Assembly (NCBI GenBank): GCA_037975125.1
Contig: CM075862.1
Location: forward strand, 16,321,125-16,385,124
From: Latrodectus hesperus
Lineage: Eukaryota > Arthropoda > Arachnida > Araneae > Theridiidae
Reading direction: 5' to 3'
DNA length: 64,000 bases
In this document: piece after piece, positions 13,000 to 26,991 of the stretch
Layout: the number at the start of each line of letters is the position of its first letter
Position numbering within the stretch: the stretch's first letter is position 1
Made by a program: the position numbers and the translations under genes
Notes under the pieces: generated by a model
The model's input: the letters and a program-made list of their open reading frames with translations, nothing else
Told to the model about the DNA's origin: nothing
Database searches by the model: none

Positions 13000-14640
13000 T
13001 CATTTGTAAATTCAAGAACAATATTCTGCTGCCAAACACATTTTAAGTTCTATGTTATTTTGTTTTCTTTCTTTTTTAAATTCTAAAGTGCAAAATAATT
13101 TTTTTAAAATAGTTGATTTTTAGGAAAAAGAATTGTATGAGATCACATAATTTTTCTTTTGTAACAAAATAACAATTTTGCAGGAAAAGTCGAAAAATTT
13201 TCGTTCTACTTAGTGATAATGTTGCTTCGGATCTCGCTCTGAGGCTGACCTGTTCGGTCACGTCGTCTCCTTAAAAAATGATAAGAAGCAGATAATCAAG
13301 ATGTCAGCTGTAGTTCTAGGAAAACAACATAAATAATAATCGTATTACAGTCCTACTGATCGCATTTAAAATATATAGTTAAGTATATTTACCTTACTAC
13401 ACTTTAAGTTCATTATGCGCGTGTAAAACAATAGGCAGTGAAAAAGTTTTTGGAATTTATTCAGTTAATTAAAATATATGAAATTTAAAGTTATTTATAA
13501 ATAGACAAAAATCAAAAGCTGACAGTATCTATTGAAGTATTCTGTAAAGAGACAAAAATTCCAAAATCTTTTATATCTTATCTATATGTTCCATTCATTT
13601 TTTTTCTGAAAAAAAGCTTACAAAATCATGGAAAATGCTGAATTTTTGTATTTAAGTAACTGTTATTTCAAGAATATTACGGAGTCATTAGAAAAGAAGT
13701 AAGCAGGATACGAAGAATAAAATAAGAATTTAGGATAAAAAAATTAATGTTAATAATGATGACGAATAGATAAGTTTGACTAAGTAATAGTTAATGGAAA
13801 TTATCTTTTAATTACATAACTTTTTATGCTTATTCACTAAACTGTGTCCATGCTCCAAGTTCTTCTTAAAATTAATTAGATTAGCACAGTTAATAAATCA
13901 ATGCATAATAAATCATCTTTTTTTAAGGCTAAAGAATCATAAATTTGCAAAAACCAAAAGAATAGAAAGGAAAGGATACAATATTTCATTTTATGATTTG
14001 TGTATTTTGCAAATGCAATTAATTTCATAAACTTGAAAGATTAAGAACAGAAAACGAGGATGATATATTTTTTTATTGAAATGTGTATTTTATAAACTAT
14101 AATAACTAATGTCATCAATTTACAAAAGCTAAAGGATCAAAATGAAAGGATACCATATTTTATTTCATGATGAGTGCATTTTGTTACCATTAATAATTAA
14201 TATTAATTTTCAAAAATTAAAATATTAGAAAGGAAAAAATGTCATATTTTATTTGATGACGTGTTCATTTACTTATATTAATAACATAAATTTACAAAAA
14301 TTATATTATTAATTAAATTATTTACCAAGCATTAAATACAACTTGCAAAATTTATGTTATATATATGGTAAGAATAGAAAATAAAGGATGCTACATTTCA
14401 TTTGGAGTTTGCATTTCACTAATAATAAAAATTAATATTATAAACATATAAAAAACAGAAAAATCTTTAAATTAATATTTGAGTTTTTAAGAAAAATGCA
14501 TTCATTTGAAAAAAATTCACAAAAACGAGAAAGAGAACACAGTGTGATATATTACCAATATATAAAACTAGATAATATTAATGGAAAAGTTTTTTAGATT
14601 TTACGATTACGATATGAAAAATTGAAACGAATATCAAGTT
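13000..14640. other. Intergenic AT-rich DNA, nothing recognised
   Basis: No supportable gene or repeat. A short minus-strand frame at 13076-13261 has no recognisable content. Confidence 0.5.
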
Positions 14641-15080
14641 TATTAATAAATTTTGACTTTTCCATTGGTATGCAGGAGGGTAGCATCTCCTTATTGGTCT
14701 CTCACTTTTCCCTTCTTCTCTCTCAGATAAGACCTTGGCCTATTTTATCTTTTTTAGAGGCGATGAGCACACTTTTGCAGGGCGGAGTAAAAAAAAAGAA
14801 AAAAAAATTTTAGGCAATCACTTTCGTCTTGCTCGGAGGCAGCAGCCCCCTAATCTTGGGCCTCTAGACCTCAATTCCAACCAGTTTGCGTGAGATAAGT
14901 TCCATCCTCGAAAACAACCCGGACATGTTTTCTGTAACTCTTACCACTAAAATTGTAGAATGTACAGGAAGAGATCGGACTTAGCGACGTGACGTGAAAC
15001 CATTAAAACAGCCTGCCTTTCATAAAAAGAAATATACTTTAGACTTAAACAAGGCTATCCCCTATCGACCTTGATGATCT
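14640..15080. other. G+C-richer island of unknown origin
   Basis: About 440 bp clearly richer in G+C than the flanks, with an A-rich stretch near 14790-14810. No protein was recognised in any frame. It may be an old interspersed repeat or retroelement piece. Confidence 0.35.
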
Positions 15081-15615
15081 GTTGGAAAAAAAATCTGGCA
15101 CAATATTTCCCTTAAATTATAGAAAAATCTAGGGCGATATTTATTTCAACGTGGCAACATGTTCGTAAGGTATCATTAAAGTTGTTTTCTAGAACACAGT
15201 TTGGTAATGTTTTAATTTATAAAATCTGACCTTAATTTCATATAAAATGGAGGTAGTATACAAAGAAATATTAAAAAGAAGGAAGTTCGAAGTAAATTGC
15301 TGATTATAAAAATTAATTTTTGGATCTGCTTCAATAAAATGAAAGACTCTTTACATTTTTCAATCACAACATGATGTTATTTTAGAGTTACACATAATAT
15401 TTATCGATAAAGAGTAATTTATTCATTCAATAAAATTAAAATGTAATAAAACTTTAATTTTTTTCAATTTATTATTGTCTTATTTGAAAATTTAATGACT
15501 ATAAATGCTTTGGTGAAAATATGAATTACTGTTATATATTCTCGACTAATAAACGAATTCAAATTTAAAATAAAGAGAGGATGAATATTATATATTATCG
15601 GATGAAAAATTCCAG

Positions 15616-15718
15616 ATTAAAAGTTAACTTTATATTAACAAATGAGCTCTTGAATTTTTTCTTTGATAAGAGAAAAATTCAAGACTTCATTTGTTAATAT
15701 AAACAGTTAACTTTTAAT
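15616..15718. repeat. Long palindrome, about 45-bp arms
   Basis: The arms 15616-15660 and 15673-15718 pair over almost their whole length, with one 2-bp indel and two mismatches, around a 12-nt loop. It is consistent with a foldback MITE or a hairpin RNA source. Confidence 0.85.
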
Positions 15719-15719
15719 T

Positions 15720-16213
15720 CTCCTTCTTCATTTAATTTTAGGAATAGTACTATCCTATTTTATAAGTTTCGTGTGAAAAAGTTTTAAGTACAAATATCTG
15801 TTTCCTTATTTGCATTGTATTTTTACCCAAATTTCTTGACATGGCTGATAAAAAAAAATGAGATTTAGCTGACTATATTTGGAATTAAATCTGATGTGAG
15901 TAATATACCTAGCCTTTGAAAAATCTCATAGTTTTTTTATGAAATTTGCGGCATTCATAGATATGTGGACTAGTGCATAATCATGCAGTTATCTCTTTTA
16001 AGCAAATTAAAGAATTTTATACACATTGCGTTAAGTAACGACTTTGCACCTATAGTGAAGATACCGAGGGAAAAACAGTGCTCCTTGGCAAAAATTGACG
16101 ATATTTTGTCGCCAAATATGTTTTTGTATGTGTTTAAAGAAACAAAAAGGTTCCGAATACACTATGCAATGAATAATACAAAATTTTTTAAATTACACAA
16201 ATTTTACATACTT
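15720..16213. other. Intergenic DNA, nothing recognised
   Basis: The plus-strand frame at 15983-16240 has no recognisable domain and no visible splice partner. Confidence 0.4.
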
Positions 16214-16915
16214 TTAAACGTAAAAATAAGTTTTTTTTAAGTGAAAAGAAATGTTTATCACCATATTCATTATGGAATCAAATGCATTTTTAATATTGAC
16301 ACCGCGGGTTGACTCATGAAATGCTACTAAATCTAATAATTCTTCTTTAACAACGAAATCAGGTGAAACAAAACGTATGATAACAGCCAATTGCGGAAGA
16401 TCTGTGATATCGGTCGAATCGTCAAGGGCTAAGCTGAAAGCAATGCAGTTCTTCAAATCGTTTTTTAAATTATATTCAAGAAATGTATTAATGGAAGCAA
16501 TGCGTAGTTCAGTTATGTGTTTCGAGATGGGAATTTGCGAAACAACTTTATGCAATGCTGCATTATTTGAATACTTTAAGAACATCTTCCAAGTTGTCTT
16601 ATGAACTCTCCCCCTTCATATGGGCGTTTTGCAGGAGCAATATTCCTAGCAATAACAAAACTGGCATCAACCACATTATTAGCTTATCTGCTAAGGGTAA
16701 ACAAAATTGACTGTTGTTTATTTAAATTTGATTTTTAAGAAGCAAGTTATTTTAATTTGGAATGTGGTGAATGTTGATTAGAAAACTGAGGAGGATTGGT
16801 TTCAAAATGTCGACGTAAATCGTTAACATTATAATTTTTGACAGTAGAATTACAAATAACACATAATGCTTTTCCGTTATTGTTAATAAAAAAGAAATTC
16901 TCCTCTTACTCATTA
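16214..16915 (-). pseudogene. hAT transposase relic (BED finger, ZBED5/GTF2IRD2-like)
   Basis: Read on the minus strand in shifting frames, it matches the N-terminal half of the BED-type hAT proteins that include ZBED5 and GTF2IRD2-derived genes. First, at about 16913-16752, comes a BED-like finger with GKALCVICN, then NVNDLRRHFET. Next, at about 16690-16610, comes VIARNIAPAKRPYEGGEFI. Then the frame 16585-16214 gives IPISKHITELRI, a FSLALDDSTDITDLPQLAV catalytic-core start, and VKEELLDL. D of LDDSTD is the expected first catalytic aspartate. Frame changes separate the three blocks and the C-terminal half is absent, so this is a dead fragment. Plus-strand frames here are shadows. Confidence 0.75.
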
Positions 16916-16919
16916 TTAA

Positions 16920-19249
16920 AACTTCTATATTCTTACTCGCATTTTCTATTTTTATTTTCGCTCTCTCTCTCTCTCGTCCTATTTTTAAAAGAACTGAAAT
17001 TAAAAAAATAAATTTAGAAAATACAAGTTTTGTGCTATTAAAACAATAACAACACGTGTTACATACTACGAAACAAATTATAGTTAACTTAGCAAACATT
17101 TCGGATTAGAAATTATATCCGCAGCAAGAGTGATAAAAATTGTTTTTTCCAGAGCACAATGTCAACAGTCTGTTGCAATGAAAGTTTACAAACTCAAAAT
17201 GGATGTGGAGTCGGTCGATTACGGATGATTAAATCATTGTTTATATTTGTTCCCATAGTTTTTGTGAGACATATTATTCTTAACTTGGATGGTTATGAAA
17301 TTTGTTACAACATTGCACTAAGTCTTTCATATTTGTTGTCAGTAGTTTGAAAGACATTTTGAAACACATATGGAACGATAATATTTTTTTAAAAATATAA
17401 TAACACAAAAATGAAAAGGAAGCTCGGGTAGATTTATCGAGAGCCACAAATAATCCTTTAAAGAACCGTGGGCTTAAATATCTACTTTGGCTTAAATATC
17501 TACTTTTTCTGTTTCTAATTATTTCATATAGATTTAACCATTTCCATGTTGACCCAAGCCATTTAACTATGTTCCATCAACTCTGAACAGATGTCATTCG
17601 ATATGAGAGAGGAATTGGCTTATTCAGCTCGTTCGATTTAAAATCATTTAGGTGATTTTCCCAAGAAATTATAGAATGATACGTGAAAACCATAACCGTA
17701 ATCCCCAAGCGATATCAAATAGATTCGAGTCATGGTCGCATTGACATAAACTATTTTACTAGGGTCGTATGTAGTTTCAAACACACCATATACATTTTAA
17801 TTTATAATCGTTGGAATCAACTCGTTCAATGTGAAATCCAAAAGTTGTTAAGAATATTTTCTTCATAAAGCATTGATCGCCAAAACAATGGCTCCACAAG
17901 TTAACTGAAATTGATTCGAGTGGCTTGAACGTTGATACAAGCCATCGTTGAATGGCTTTGGACTTATAATATCCATTTCGGGCGATAGCCCAGCAGAATC
18001 GACTCGTTCAACTCAAGACCAAAAATTTCTGGAAGAACATTTTGTTCCGAGACATAAATCATTTCGTGGACGCCAAAACCGTTGTTTGACAAAACATTTC
18101 AAGTTGGTTCAAGCCATTTGTACGTTGACAGAAGAACAGAAAAAACAAATAAAATAACCATTGCATGACTAAATTTCAATCTACAAGAACGATTTATTCT
18201 TTTCTATATTTCAGTTTCCAAGATAAATATTCGTGTTATATTATTTTTAAATACAAATTTTATTCCGAATAATATTGTCAACAAGCTAATTTAATACTCT
18301 ATAATTTCCATCGTGGAGGTCTGAGTTTCAATTTCAAGAATTTTCACAGGAATCATATTCTTACAAAATGTCTTCTGATAGAGCTTCTGTTCGAATTGGT
18401 AAACGTTTTCAAATGGCTTTTGATGTATATTTTAGAATTGTTTCCTAGATTTTCAATAACAGATTACGTTTCAATTATAAAAGAGGAAACATTGGTGAAG
18501 AATTACTATCGGAGCATTATTAGCTCTTGTTGTCCATGCGATTAAATATCGATAAATGAACAATTTTATTAATTCAGAACTTGTTGAATTTCAAATGTTA
18601 CTTCTTTTAAATACTGTGAAAGACTGTGTACAGATAAATTGTAAATTGTGGACACAAAATTTGTCATGAGCACAATTCTAGTAAATGGTAATATTGTCAA
18701 TGATCCTTGCTATTTGCTATGAAAATTTGCGTATAATTTGGAACCTTTTTGTTGAATAATTTATAAATTTTATTAAATGATGTTTCTTTTTTCGAACGCC
18801 AAAGGTATATAATATGGCCACCTGTGGGTTTTATTCTCTGCTCTAGTTTAACAAAGAATAAAGTAGCTGCATTTTTCTGGCTATAATATTATAACTACCA
18901 TTATAGTTAAACACCAGAGATTTGTAAAAAGACAAGTTATATAAATGAAATTTTGCCGAATATGCCGAAATTTTTCCAATATTAAATTGAGAAAGATGCA
19001 CTGAATGGAGTAAAGCTTATACCTGAGTGCTAATCCCTGGCTAACTTATTAGAACAGTCTTCATTAATTACAGCATTTTTAATTAACTTAAAACATAATT
19101 AATACTGATTTAATTTCTCTGTAAAGTTGTTTATTTCTCAATATAAACCATTTAAAGAAGCAACATTCCTGAAATATTTTCGCTTCAAGAAAAAAGAAAG
19201 TGATTCTTTTCATCTTTTCAAAATTGCCATCAATGGATTGTCACTAGAA

Positions 19250-19250
<1 letters not shown>
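16920..19250. other. Intergenic DNA with no recognised gene
   Basis: Small frames at 17159-17350, 17683-17868 and 17948-18157 on the plus strand have mixed composition but no recognisable domain. The word CAAGCCAT recurs three times between 17540 and 18120, suggesting a decayed repeat. Confidence 0.4.

Positions 19251-19252
<2 letters not shown>

Positions 19253-19333
<81 letters not shown>
19253..19333. repeat. (TA)n microsatellite
   Basis: About 80 bp of pure TA. Confidence 0.98.
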
Positions 19334-19337
<4 letters not shown>

Positions 19338-20009
19338 TTTTGAAAATAGTATTGTTTTTGACATCATCAGAGAATGTGCTTTCGCCTTCCGCATTACATC
19401 ACCAGTCAGAAATGGATCAAAAAGAGAATAAAGAGTCCAGGCTTCAATATTTAATTACATTGTATCTAGAGCAAGTTTTCGAGCGTAAACTTCATTATAT
19501 TTGTTTTTAGCTAACCCTTAGCATTATAGCTGTTTTTAACTAAGTTAGTTTTGGGTTTGTATCATATTGGGCACCTCTGCTTTTATCAGCATTTAGCTAA
19601 CCCATACATAATGCTTAATTTCCTTAGAAGAAATGTCGTTTTGAGACTATGTTTGTTAGATTATATCTACAATTTCGTGTGTTAAACAAAAGAATTTTTA
19701 TGTGTTCATATTTAAACTGAAACTGCAGTCCAAAATATTATTTTTTTCAATGTTTATTTATTTTGTATGCTGTAGATACAAAAGATCTGTAAATTTCGCT
19801 TCTATTTTCATTGCATATTTGTCTTTTTAGTTTATAATGAGGCGGGATTCTTTAAATGTAGGATCACTTTTTCCCTGTAAAATATAAGGGAAATAAACAT
19901 GCGGTAATTCAGGTTTCAACTATAAATTCCTTGAATCAGGCGTAATTCATTAGAATGTATGTTTTAAATTGCTAATTTGCTGGTGTCGTGTACATTTGAA
20001 GTGAAGTCA

Positions 20010-20275
20010 AATTACTTCAAGTGCCAAAATGGCGGCTTGGGCAATGTGTACAATTTTGTCATTATAGAGATTTCCCTGAAAGGGAAATTTATCAATGACC
20101 TGTAAACTCGGGGGAACCTGTAACCTCTAGAGGGTGCGTTCCCAAGTGGGGGATCGGGGAATGTCTCTGCTGGTTCTCCAGTGGGTAGTCGAAGAGAAAT
20201 AAAATACCTTTCATGGATCAACAAGTAGAGGTTCAACCTCTCCGAGGCAATGTCACTCATTCTACTATGAGAAGT
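20010..20275. repeat. G+C-richer patch, probable interspersed repeat
   Basis: Sharp contrast to the AT-rich flanks. A minus-strand frame (20260-20012) reads through but has no recognisable domain. The inverted word TTTCCCTGAAAGGGAAA sits at 20070-20086. Origin in a retroelement is only suspected. Confidence 0.35.
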
Positions 20276-20279
20276 AAAG

Positions 20280-21029
20280 AAACTGCTAATTCAAATAAAT
20301 AATTAGTTTCTTTTAAACTCGTGAAAATGTAATGTATCATTGTTAAAAAATCTGTTTTTCAAAGAAAATTATTCTGTGAAAATTTAGAATTTGGAATCAT
20401 TTTCTAAAAAATAAAATTATAACTATATTTTAAAGTAGATTTTACGTTGATAACAAATTTAAAACTTAAATTAAAAAAGTATTAATACACAAAAATATTG
20501 AAGCACATTTGAAGAATTTTTGGTTTTCTTCAATTTTAATAAATACAAATTTTTTTATGAAACTGTCATAAGAAAAGTATGAGAAGAATAAAAATTATTT
20601 GCTAGGAAATGCTCTTGTTAAAAGTATTTTTGTTAGTATATCATTACCGCGAAATCTTTATGCGATCATTTGTGTGGCGTCAGTGCAAAATTAAGATGGA
20701 GAAATTGTTGAACTTGAATTTCTGAATCTGAATTTTTCATTGTTTTAAAATTTAACAATCAATACAAATTAGGAATTGAACAATATAACTTTACTGGACC
20801 TTTATATTTTGTTCTTGCAGGTGAGGCCGCCAGCTTCTGCTGGTTTAGTATAGATGCAGTTTGTAATTTAGTGACTACACTTAGTTTTCGGAAAGAATTA
20901 CTATTTGAAAAAATAAGGATGATTATTATTTTTCAAAGATAGTTGCTGTGTACTTATTGTTCAAAAATATTTTATCTCTACTTCTAAGCGAATGCTCTTA
21001 TGTATAGATCAGCTCAAAACAAATTGAAT
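20280..21029. other. Intergenic AT-rich DNA, nothing recognised
   Basis: No supportable feature. Confidence 0.5.
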
Positions 21030-21076
21030 GAGGTATAGAACTCTTGTTGTTGTTGTCGTGTGACAAGTGCAAAATG

Positions 21077-21113
<37 letters not shown>

Positions 21114-21690
21114 CAAGTCAAATAGGACCAAAGGCATGGAGCACTGCCCTGGCCAAATCTTCAGCTTTTTTCGTATAAATGATGTCATGGCAGCAGTTGA
21201 GGTCGATGCTGAAGAGCGTCGAGGCAACAGAGATGCCTCGGATCCAGCGGAACCCCTGTGCAATGTCTGCATTCTGCGTAGGTTCTAGATCTGTCGGGCA
21301 TGATTTTCATACCCCCAGTCCGCATTCTGCTGATGGTAGAGGTGATATCACGGTCAGGATTAAGCTCTGGTAGGCACTATTTTTTCCGTAGTCCCCCGCA
21401 GAGCTAGTGCCTTGCGACTGCGCTTGCATCGAAACAAGTGGTAGTCGTTCGAGGGGGATTGGTATTCCAAGCCTCCTTGGCGAGGGAGTTCACCTGTTCA
21501 TTTCCCTCGATGTTAACATGTGCAGGGACCCATATGGAATTCTTAAAATAAATTTATTTAAGAGGTTTTTAAATATTGAGAAGTCTGGAGTCGTTTCATC
21601 CTCATTCCAATCCATTTCCAATCTGCCTTGTGACGTATTGGCTAAACTGAAAACGTACTCAGTGCAGCGGTCAAAAACAATGCTCTAGGG
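21030..21690 (-). pseudogene. LINE 3' end relic: RNase H tail and C-terminal Cys/His segment
   Basis: On the minus strand, from about 21545, a frame reads IWVPAHVNIEGNEQVNSLAKEA, the last RNase H motif of jockey-superfamily LINE ORF2. It is followed by ISRMRTGGMKIMPDRSRTYAE and a CRHC...PRHLCC zinc-like segment, as in LINE C-termini. Upstream, weak RNase H similarity extends to about 21690 through stops. The 3' end at about 21060-21040 has a CAA-type repeat (ACAACAACAAC on the minus strand). Stops and frame changes make it non-functional. The reverse transcriptase part is missing. Confidence 0.7.
21077..21111. repeat. Poly-A tract (about 35 bp, plus strand)
   Basis: A nearly pure A run inside the 3' region of the minus-strand LINE relic. 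Its polarity is opposite to that element's expected tail, so it is a later expansion or belongs to another insertion. Confidence 0.9.
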
Positions 21691-21699
21691 ATGGATAAA

Positions 21700-22200
21700 G
21701 ACGGATGTGCCACATATATTTTTTTCTGCACTCCTATGGTTCTTCCTATATGACAGTTTTAAGTGGGTGATAAAACCACATACCTTCGTGCTTAAAGCGA
21801 GCAGATTTTCAGAATGGTGAGTATCGCGATATAAGTAATTTTGCAGCGAGTTCAAATTAGAATTGATTATGGTTTAAATTATTGATAAGCGCATTAATCA
21901 AAACTTCAAAATGAAATAACAGCCTATGTTTTAAGTTAATCACAGATAAACATTCATTAAATTCTGGTGCAGCCATTTTCATTTTAAATGAGGACAAAAA
22001 TAAGGCGTCCACAAAGAATAAATACTTTATTTATACACAAAACGACAGCACTTAAATAATAAAAATAATAAAATAAATAAGATATTACTTCTGAAAAATA
22101 TTCAATTCTAGGGACAGAGAAGTACGCTGATGAAATAAGTTCTAATGAAGTAGAATACCTCTCACTAGTTTGTAGATGTTGATTCATTCTATGTTCGCGT
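21700..22200. other. Spacer between two divergent LINE relics
   Basis: No supportable gene. The minus-strand frame 22235-21984 has no recognisable domain. Confidence 0.4.
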
Positions 22201-22289
22201 ATTCTTAAGACCGATTTGAGCTCACACACTGACAAGAATATACATCACCCAGAATATCTTATATACCTTGATTTGGAGACTATAAATCC

Positions 22290-23150
22290 CTTGTAATGCA
22301 TTACATATCTATATTGACGCAGCATGGGTAAAGAAGCTATTTCGGGTTGTGGAGTTTTTGTTAAAAAAGAGACCGGCATTGGATTCTGTGTAAAAACCCA
22401 ACAATTGCTTGGTGTTCCGTGCAGAACTAACAGTTATCGAGAGGCTTTGAAATTTTGCTTAACTGAGAGTGTTTGCATTGACATTTGGATTTTGAGTGAT
22501 AGTTGCAATTCCATTCAGTATTTATATGAATTGTGGAGGTATAGGGACCGAGAGACTGGGAATATCGTCCGGCTTTTGTATCGTTTGATTGCTAATGTTA
22601 AGATCATCTTTTAGTGGGTTCCATTGTATTTGAATGGGCACGGAAATTAAATTGCTGATGGTCTGGCCCTCGAGGGAAGCTGTAAGGATACTGCTTATAG
22701 TGGTTGCCTTACTTTTTCAGAGATCACCCCCATCCGGATCAGGTAAAATATCTGTTCTCCTTAGGAGAGACCCCGTGCATGACTGGTATGCGGAAAACCA
22801 CCCTGGAGATGTTCTAATTGTTGTTTGCAACAGGTGCGATCAGACAATTCTCTCGAAATTTCGAAGTGGACACACTCGCATAACATATCATGAGACAGGC
22901 CACGAAGTTTATCACCTGTGCAAAATGTAATGCGACTCAATCTGCTCCTGTCCACATCTTGGCCTACATGGTTTTAAATAAAAGCCAGCTGTTGTCAAGC
23001 CATGAGTTTTGTGCTCCATTTTTTGAAGGCGTTCAGGCTCATGAACCTGGTTCAATGATCTTGTCAACCTGGAGAGATAAGCCACAACACACAATTTCAG
23101 ATAAAATACTCTGCCCACTGAATATTCAAACCGTAAGTTATTGAAATCAT
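22290..23150 (+). pseudogene. LINE 3' end relic: RNase H and C-terminal domain
   Basis: The frame 22324-22614 begins at GKEAISGCGVFV, just after a frame-broken RNase H start. It contains the WILSDSCNSIQYLYEL motif of LINE RNase H. A broken frame continues with WVPLYLNGHGN and ADGLA (about 22615-22670). It then reads HDWYAENHPG, then RCDQTILSKFRSGHTRIT, and finally a Cys-rich segment with APVHILA (22890-22975), the typical C-terminus of arthropod jockey-superfamily ORF2 proteins. Several frameshifts and stops make it non-functional. It lies back to back with the minus-strand relic at 21030-21690 and differs from it in sequence, so they are two insertions, not one inverted copy. Confidence 0.7.
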
Positions 23151-24509
<1,359 letters not shown>

Positions 24510-25719
24510 AGAAGTGTTCGATAATTTTGTGAAATCAATAAATTTACTTTGCCTGTTAATGAATAGTATGTTAAAGACATAAATTCATCTGAAAAAAAAA
24601 ATTCTAAGCTTTTTCACCATATTCTTAAAGATTATTAAAGATTATATCTAAAGCCATTAGTATTTATAGGTTAAACTCGTCAAATTTGCTAGATTATTTC
24701 CAACAGTGTTATAAATTTTTAATGGCATCAATCTTTCGCAAAAAAAGGATTCCTGCGGTTATGTTGCAATTACATTTTTTTTACCAAATACGCGTTGGTG
24801 AAATTGTCCTTCCCATTCTCTGATTCTTTTCATCACACTACATTTTTTTTTATAATTTGAAAAATATTTTAGCATCACATTTTTATGCATCTGATCTTTT
24901 TCCGCAAATGTTATTTCATAGGAATCTAACAGCCTCTTTTCTAAAATCTAGTAACACATTATTAGGTTTTAAAAAATGATGAAGTCAGATTTCTGTAAAA
25001 TAATAAATAAACATGGAAAAAATCATGTATATAAAATAGGATAAATACTGATCTGATGATATTTTATCTTTGGAATATTATTAAAAAATATTGATTATTT
25101 TATTGTATATTATTTATATTCGGATCCATTCCTTTCACCTAGCATACCTAAAATACCGGTACAAGAATAACTTATTTCTATATATTACATATATTATTAC
25201 AGAAATTATATAATAAAAAATAAGTTTATCAAGACATATATAGTTATTTATTTTAAATGTGTAATGTGCAATTTGTTTAATAATGTTATTAAAGTTCTCA
25301 ATTTCTTTGTTGATGATGAATTATAATTGTTTGCATGTTATAAAATTCATAAAAGTTAATGGTCTCTCACATTTGATCATTGATGCTTTTAAGTTCAGCA
25401 GTTTGGGATAATTGATTCTGTGGTCTCAAATTTTACAACAGGGAACAAAAAGAGACTTTATTTTGAAGCTTTTATCTTTAAATTAGTATCGTTATTAATC
25501 ATAGCATCTAATTTAGTTGTTTTAAATGGATTGAGAAATGAGAATTAAAAATAATTCTGCGTACGTTAGCAAGAAACATATTTAAAATTACAAGCAGACA
25601 ACTGACTAATAATTTTAAATACTTTCACTAATATTTGAAATTTTAATAACATTTTATCAATTATTTTATGCAATTTGCATAAAATAATTTATGAAATGGC
25701 ATTAAAATTTAGACAAATA
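24510..25719. other. Intergenic AT-rich DNA, nothing recognised
   Basis: No supportable feature. A perfect small palindrome lies near 25668-25687. Confidence 0.5.
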
Positions 25720-25746
25720 CAGAGGGTATTAACACATTTTTAGAAC
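25720..25746 (+). repeat. Left terminal inverted repeat of DD41D element
   Basis: Matches the reverse complement of 26992-27018 at every position and is preceded by TA. Confidence 0.93.
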
Positions 25747-25956
25747 GATTTTGATAAAGAATTTTGAAAAAGTAAATGTTTTCGAACAAAAATGTTTTTC
25801 AATAGCTTATTATTTGAAATGAGAAATATCCTCAGCTACTTTTAAATTTATTCTTCTTTTAAAACGTCGCATGTAAACAAGCTGGGGATTGAAGGATATG
25901 TTTTTGCGCTTTCCGAAGAGAAATATTCTTATTCCAAAATTCAAAAACGTTGTGAA

Positions 25957-26952
25957 ATGCATGATATCAAATTTTCTAATTGCAAAATAAGCGGCATTAC
26001 TAATCGGACAGGTAAAAACCGTCAATCCTTATTTCTACATGGAAAGAAGACTCCAAATGAGTACCCGAAGAAAGTACGTACTGTTTCAAATGCTTCTAAA
26101 GTGAAATCCCTGGTAACAAGAAAAAATCCGCCAACGCAGAAATCAATTGCAAAGTCTTTAGATACATCTGTAGCAACAATAAATAAAATAATAAATCAAG
26201 ATTTACAACTTAAAAAAGCTAAAAAACATAATGTTCACCAGCTTTTGCCGAGACATGTGGCTCAACGCAAAACATTTTGTAGAATCCTGTATAAAAACCA
26301 TTTAGCAGGAGATAAATGGAAACCCATTGTGGCACTTGATGAAGCATTGGTTTACCTAAATGAGTGCAACAAAAAAGATCTATTTACTATAGAAAACGAG
26401 GAGAAAAATGTACAAACCTGGTTCCGTCAATGTAAAGAAAGTTTCAGTAAGGGATTTATGATAGTCTCAGGTTTCTCCTACAATGGGAAATTAAAAATAA
26501 AAAGAGTAGAAAAAAATGTTAAAATCAACTCATCATACTATCAGGAGAAGATTTTACGTCCAATATTTACAGAAGAAATTTCATTTCTTTATTCCAAAGA
26601 CTTTCAAAGAGAGAAACTTCATCAAGATAAAGCTACAAGTCATACTTCGAAAACTACCACTGCATTCCTTGAAAAAATAAAGACTAATACAGGTATTGCA
26701 TATATACCTTTTCAACATATTCCTGTGAAGTCCCCTGACGTTTCAACTATGGACTATTGTGCCTTTGGTCTGTTAAAAAGAGCTCTTTCTAAACGCAAAC
26801 CCATCACGATAGATGGACTCTGGAAAGTAGTGGAAGAGGAATGGAAAGCAATACCCCTGGAAATTTTACGAAAAGCTCTTCTATCAGGGAAATCACGATG
26901 CAGAACTATAGTCCAGAAAAAAGGCTATCAGATTGAACATTTAAAAAAATAA
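25957..26952 (+). CDS. DD41D transposase, long open frame with doubtful start
   Basis: DNA transposase catalysing cut-and-paste transposition of its element. From the ATG at 25957 it runs 331 residues with no stop. A helix-turn-helix (about residues 45-80, with QKSIAKSLDTSVATINKII) precedes the DDE domain. The three aspartates lie in VALDEALVYLN, LHQDKATSHT and SPDVSTMDYCAF. The spacing between the second and third is 41 residues. The same frame stays open upstream to 25846, and that stretch reads like part of the first paired-type DNA-binding domain (VFALSEEKYSYSKIQKRCE). It has no Met. A TAA at 25843-25845 separates it from an in-frame ATG at 25819. Either that stop or a lost start has truncated the N-terminus, so the copy may be inactive despite an intact catalytic domain. 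Confidence 0.85.
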   Translation: MHDIKFSNCKISGITNRTGKNRQSLFLHGKKTPNEYPKKVRTVSNASKVKSLVTRKNPPTQKSIAKSLDTSVATINKIINQDLQLKKAKKHNVHQLLPRHVAQRKTFCRILYKNHLAGDKWKPIVALDEALVYLNECNKKDLFTIENEEKNVQTWFRQCKESFSKGFMIVSGFSYNGKLKIKRVEKNVKINSSYYQEKILRPIFTEEISFLYSKDFQREKLHQDKATSHTSKTTTAFLEKIKTNTGIAYIPFQHIPVKSPDVSTMDYCAFGLLKRALSKRKPITIDGLWKVVEEEWKAIPLEILRKALLSGKSRCRTIVQKKGYQIEHLKK

Positions 26953-26991
26953 CTTTTAAATTTTAAATATTAATTAAATAGATCCGAAATT

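Noticed and set aside
21009..21272. 87-codon minus-strand frame with a poly-Phe run
   Set aside because: Mostly LINE C-terminal relic in the wrong frame plus translation of the poly-A tract.
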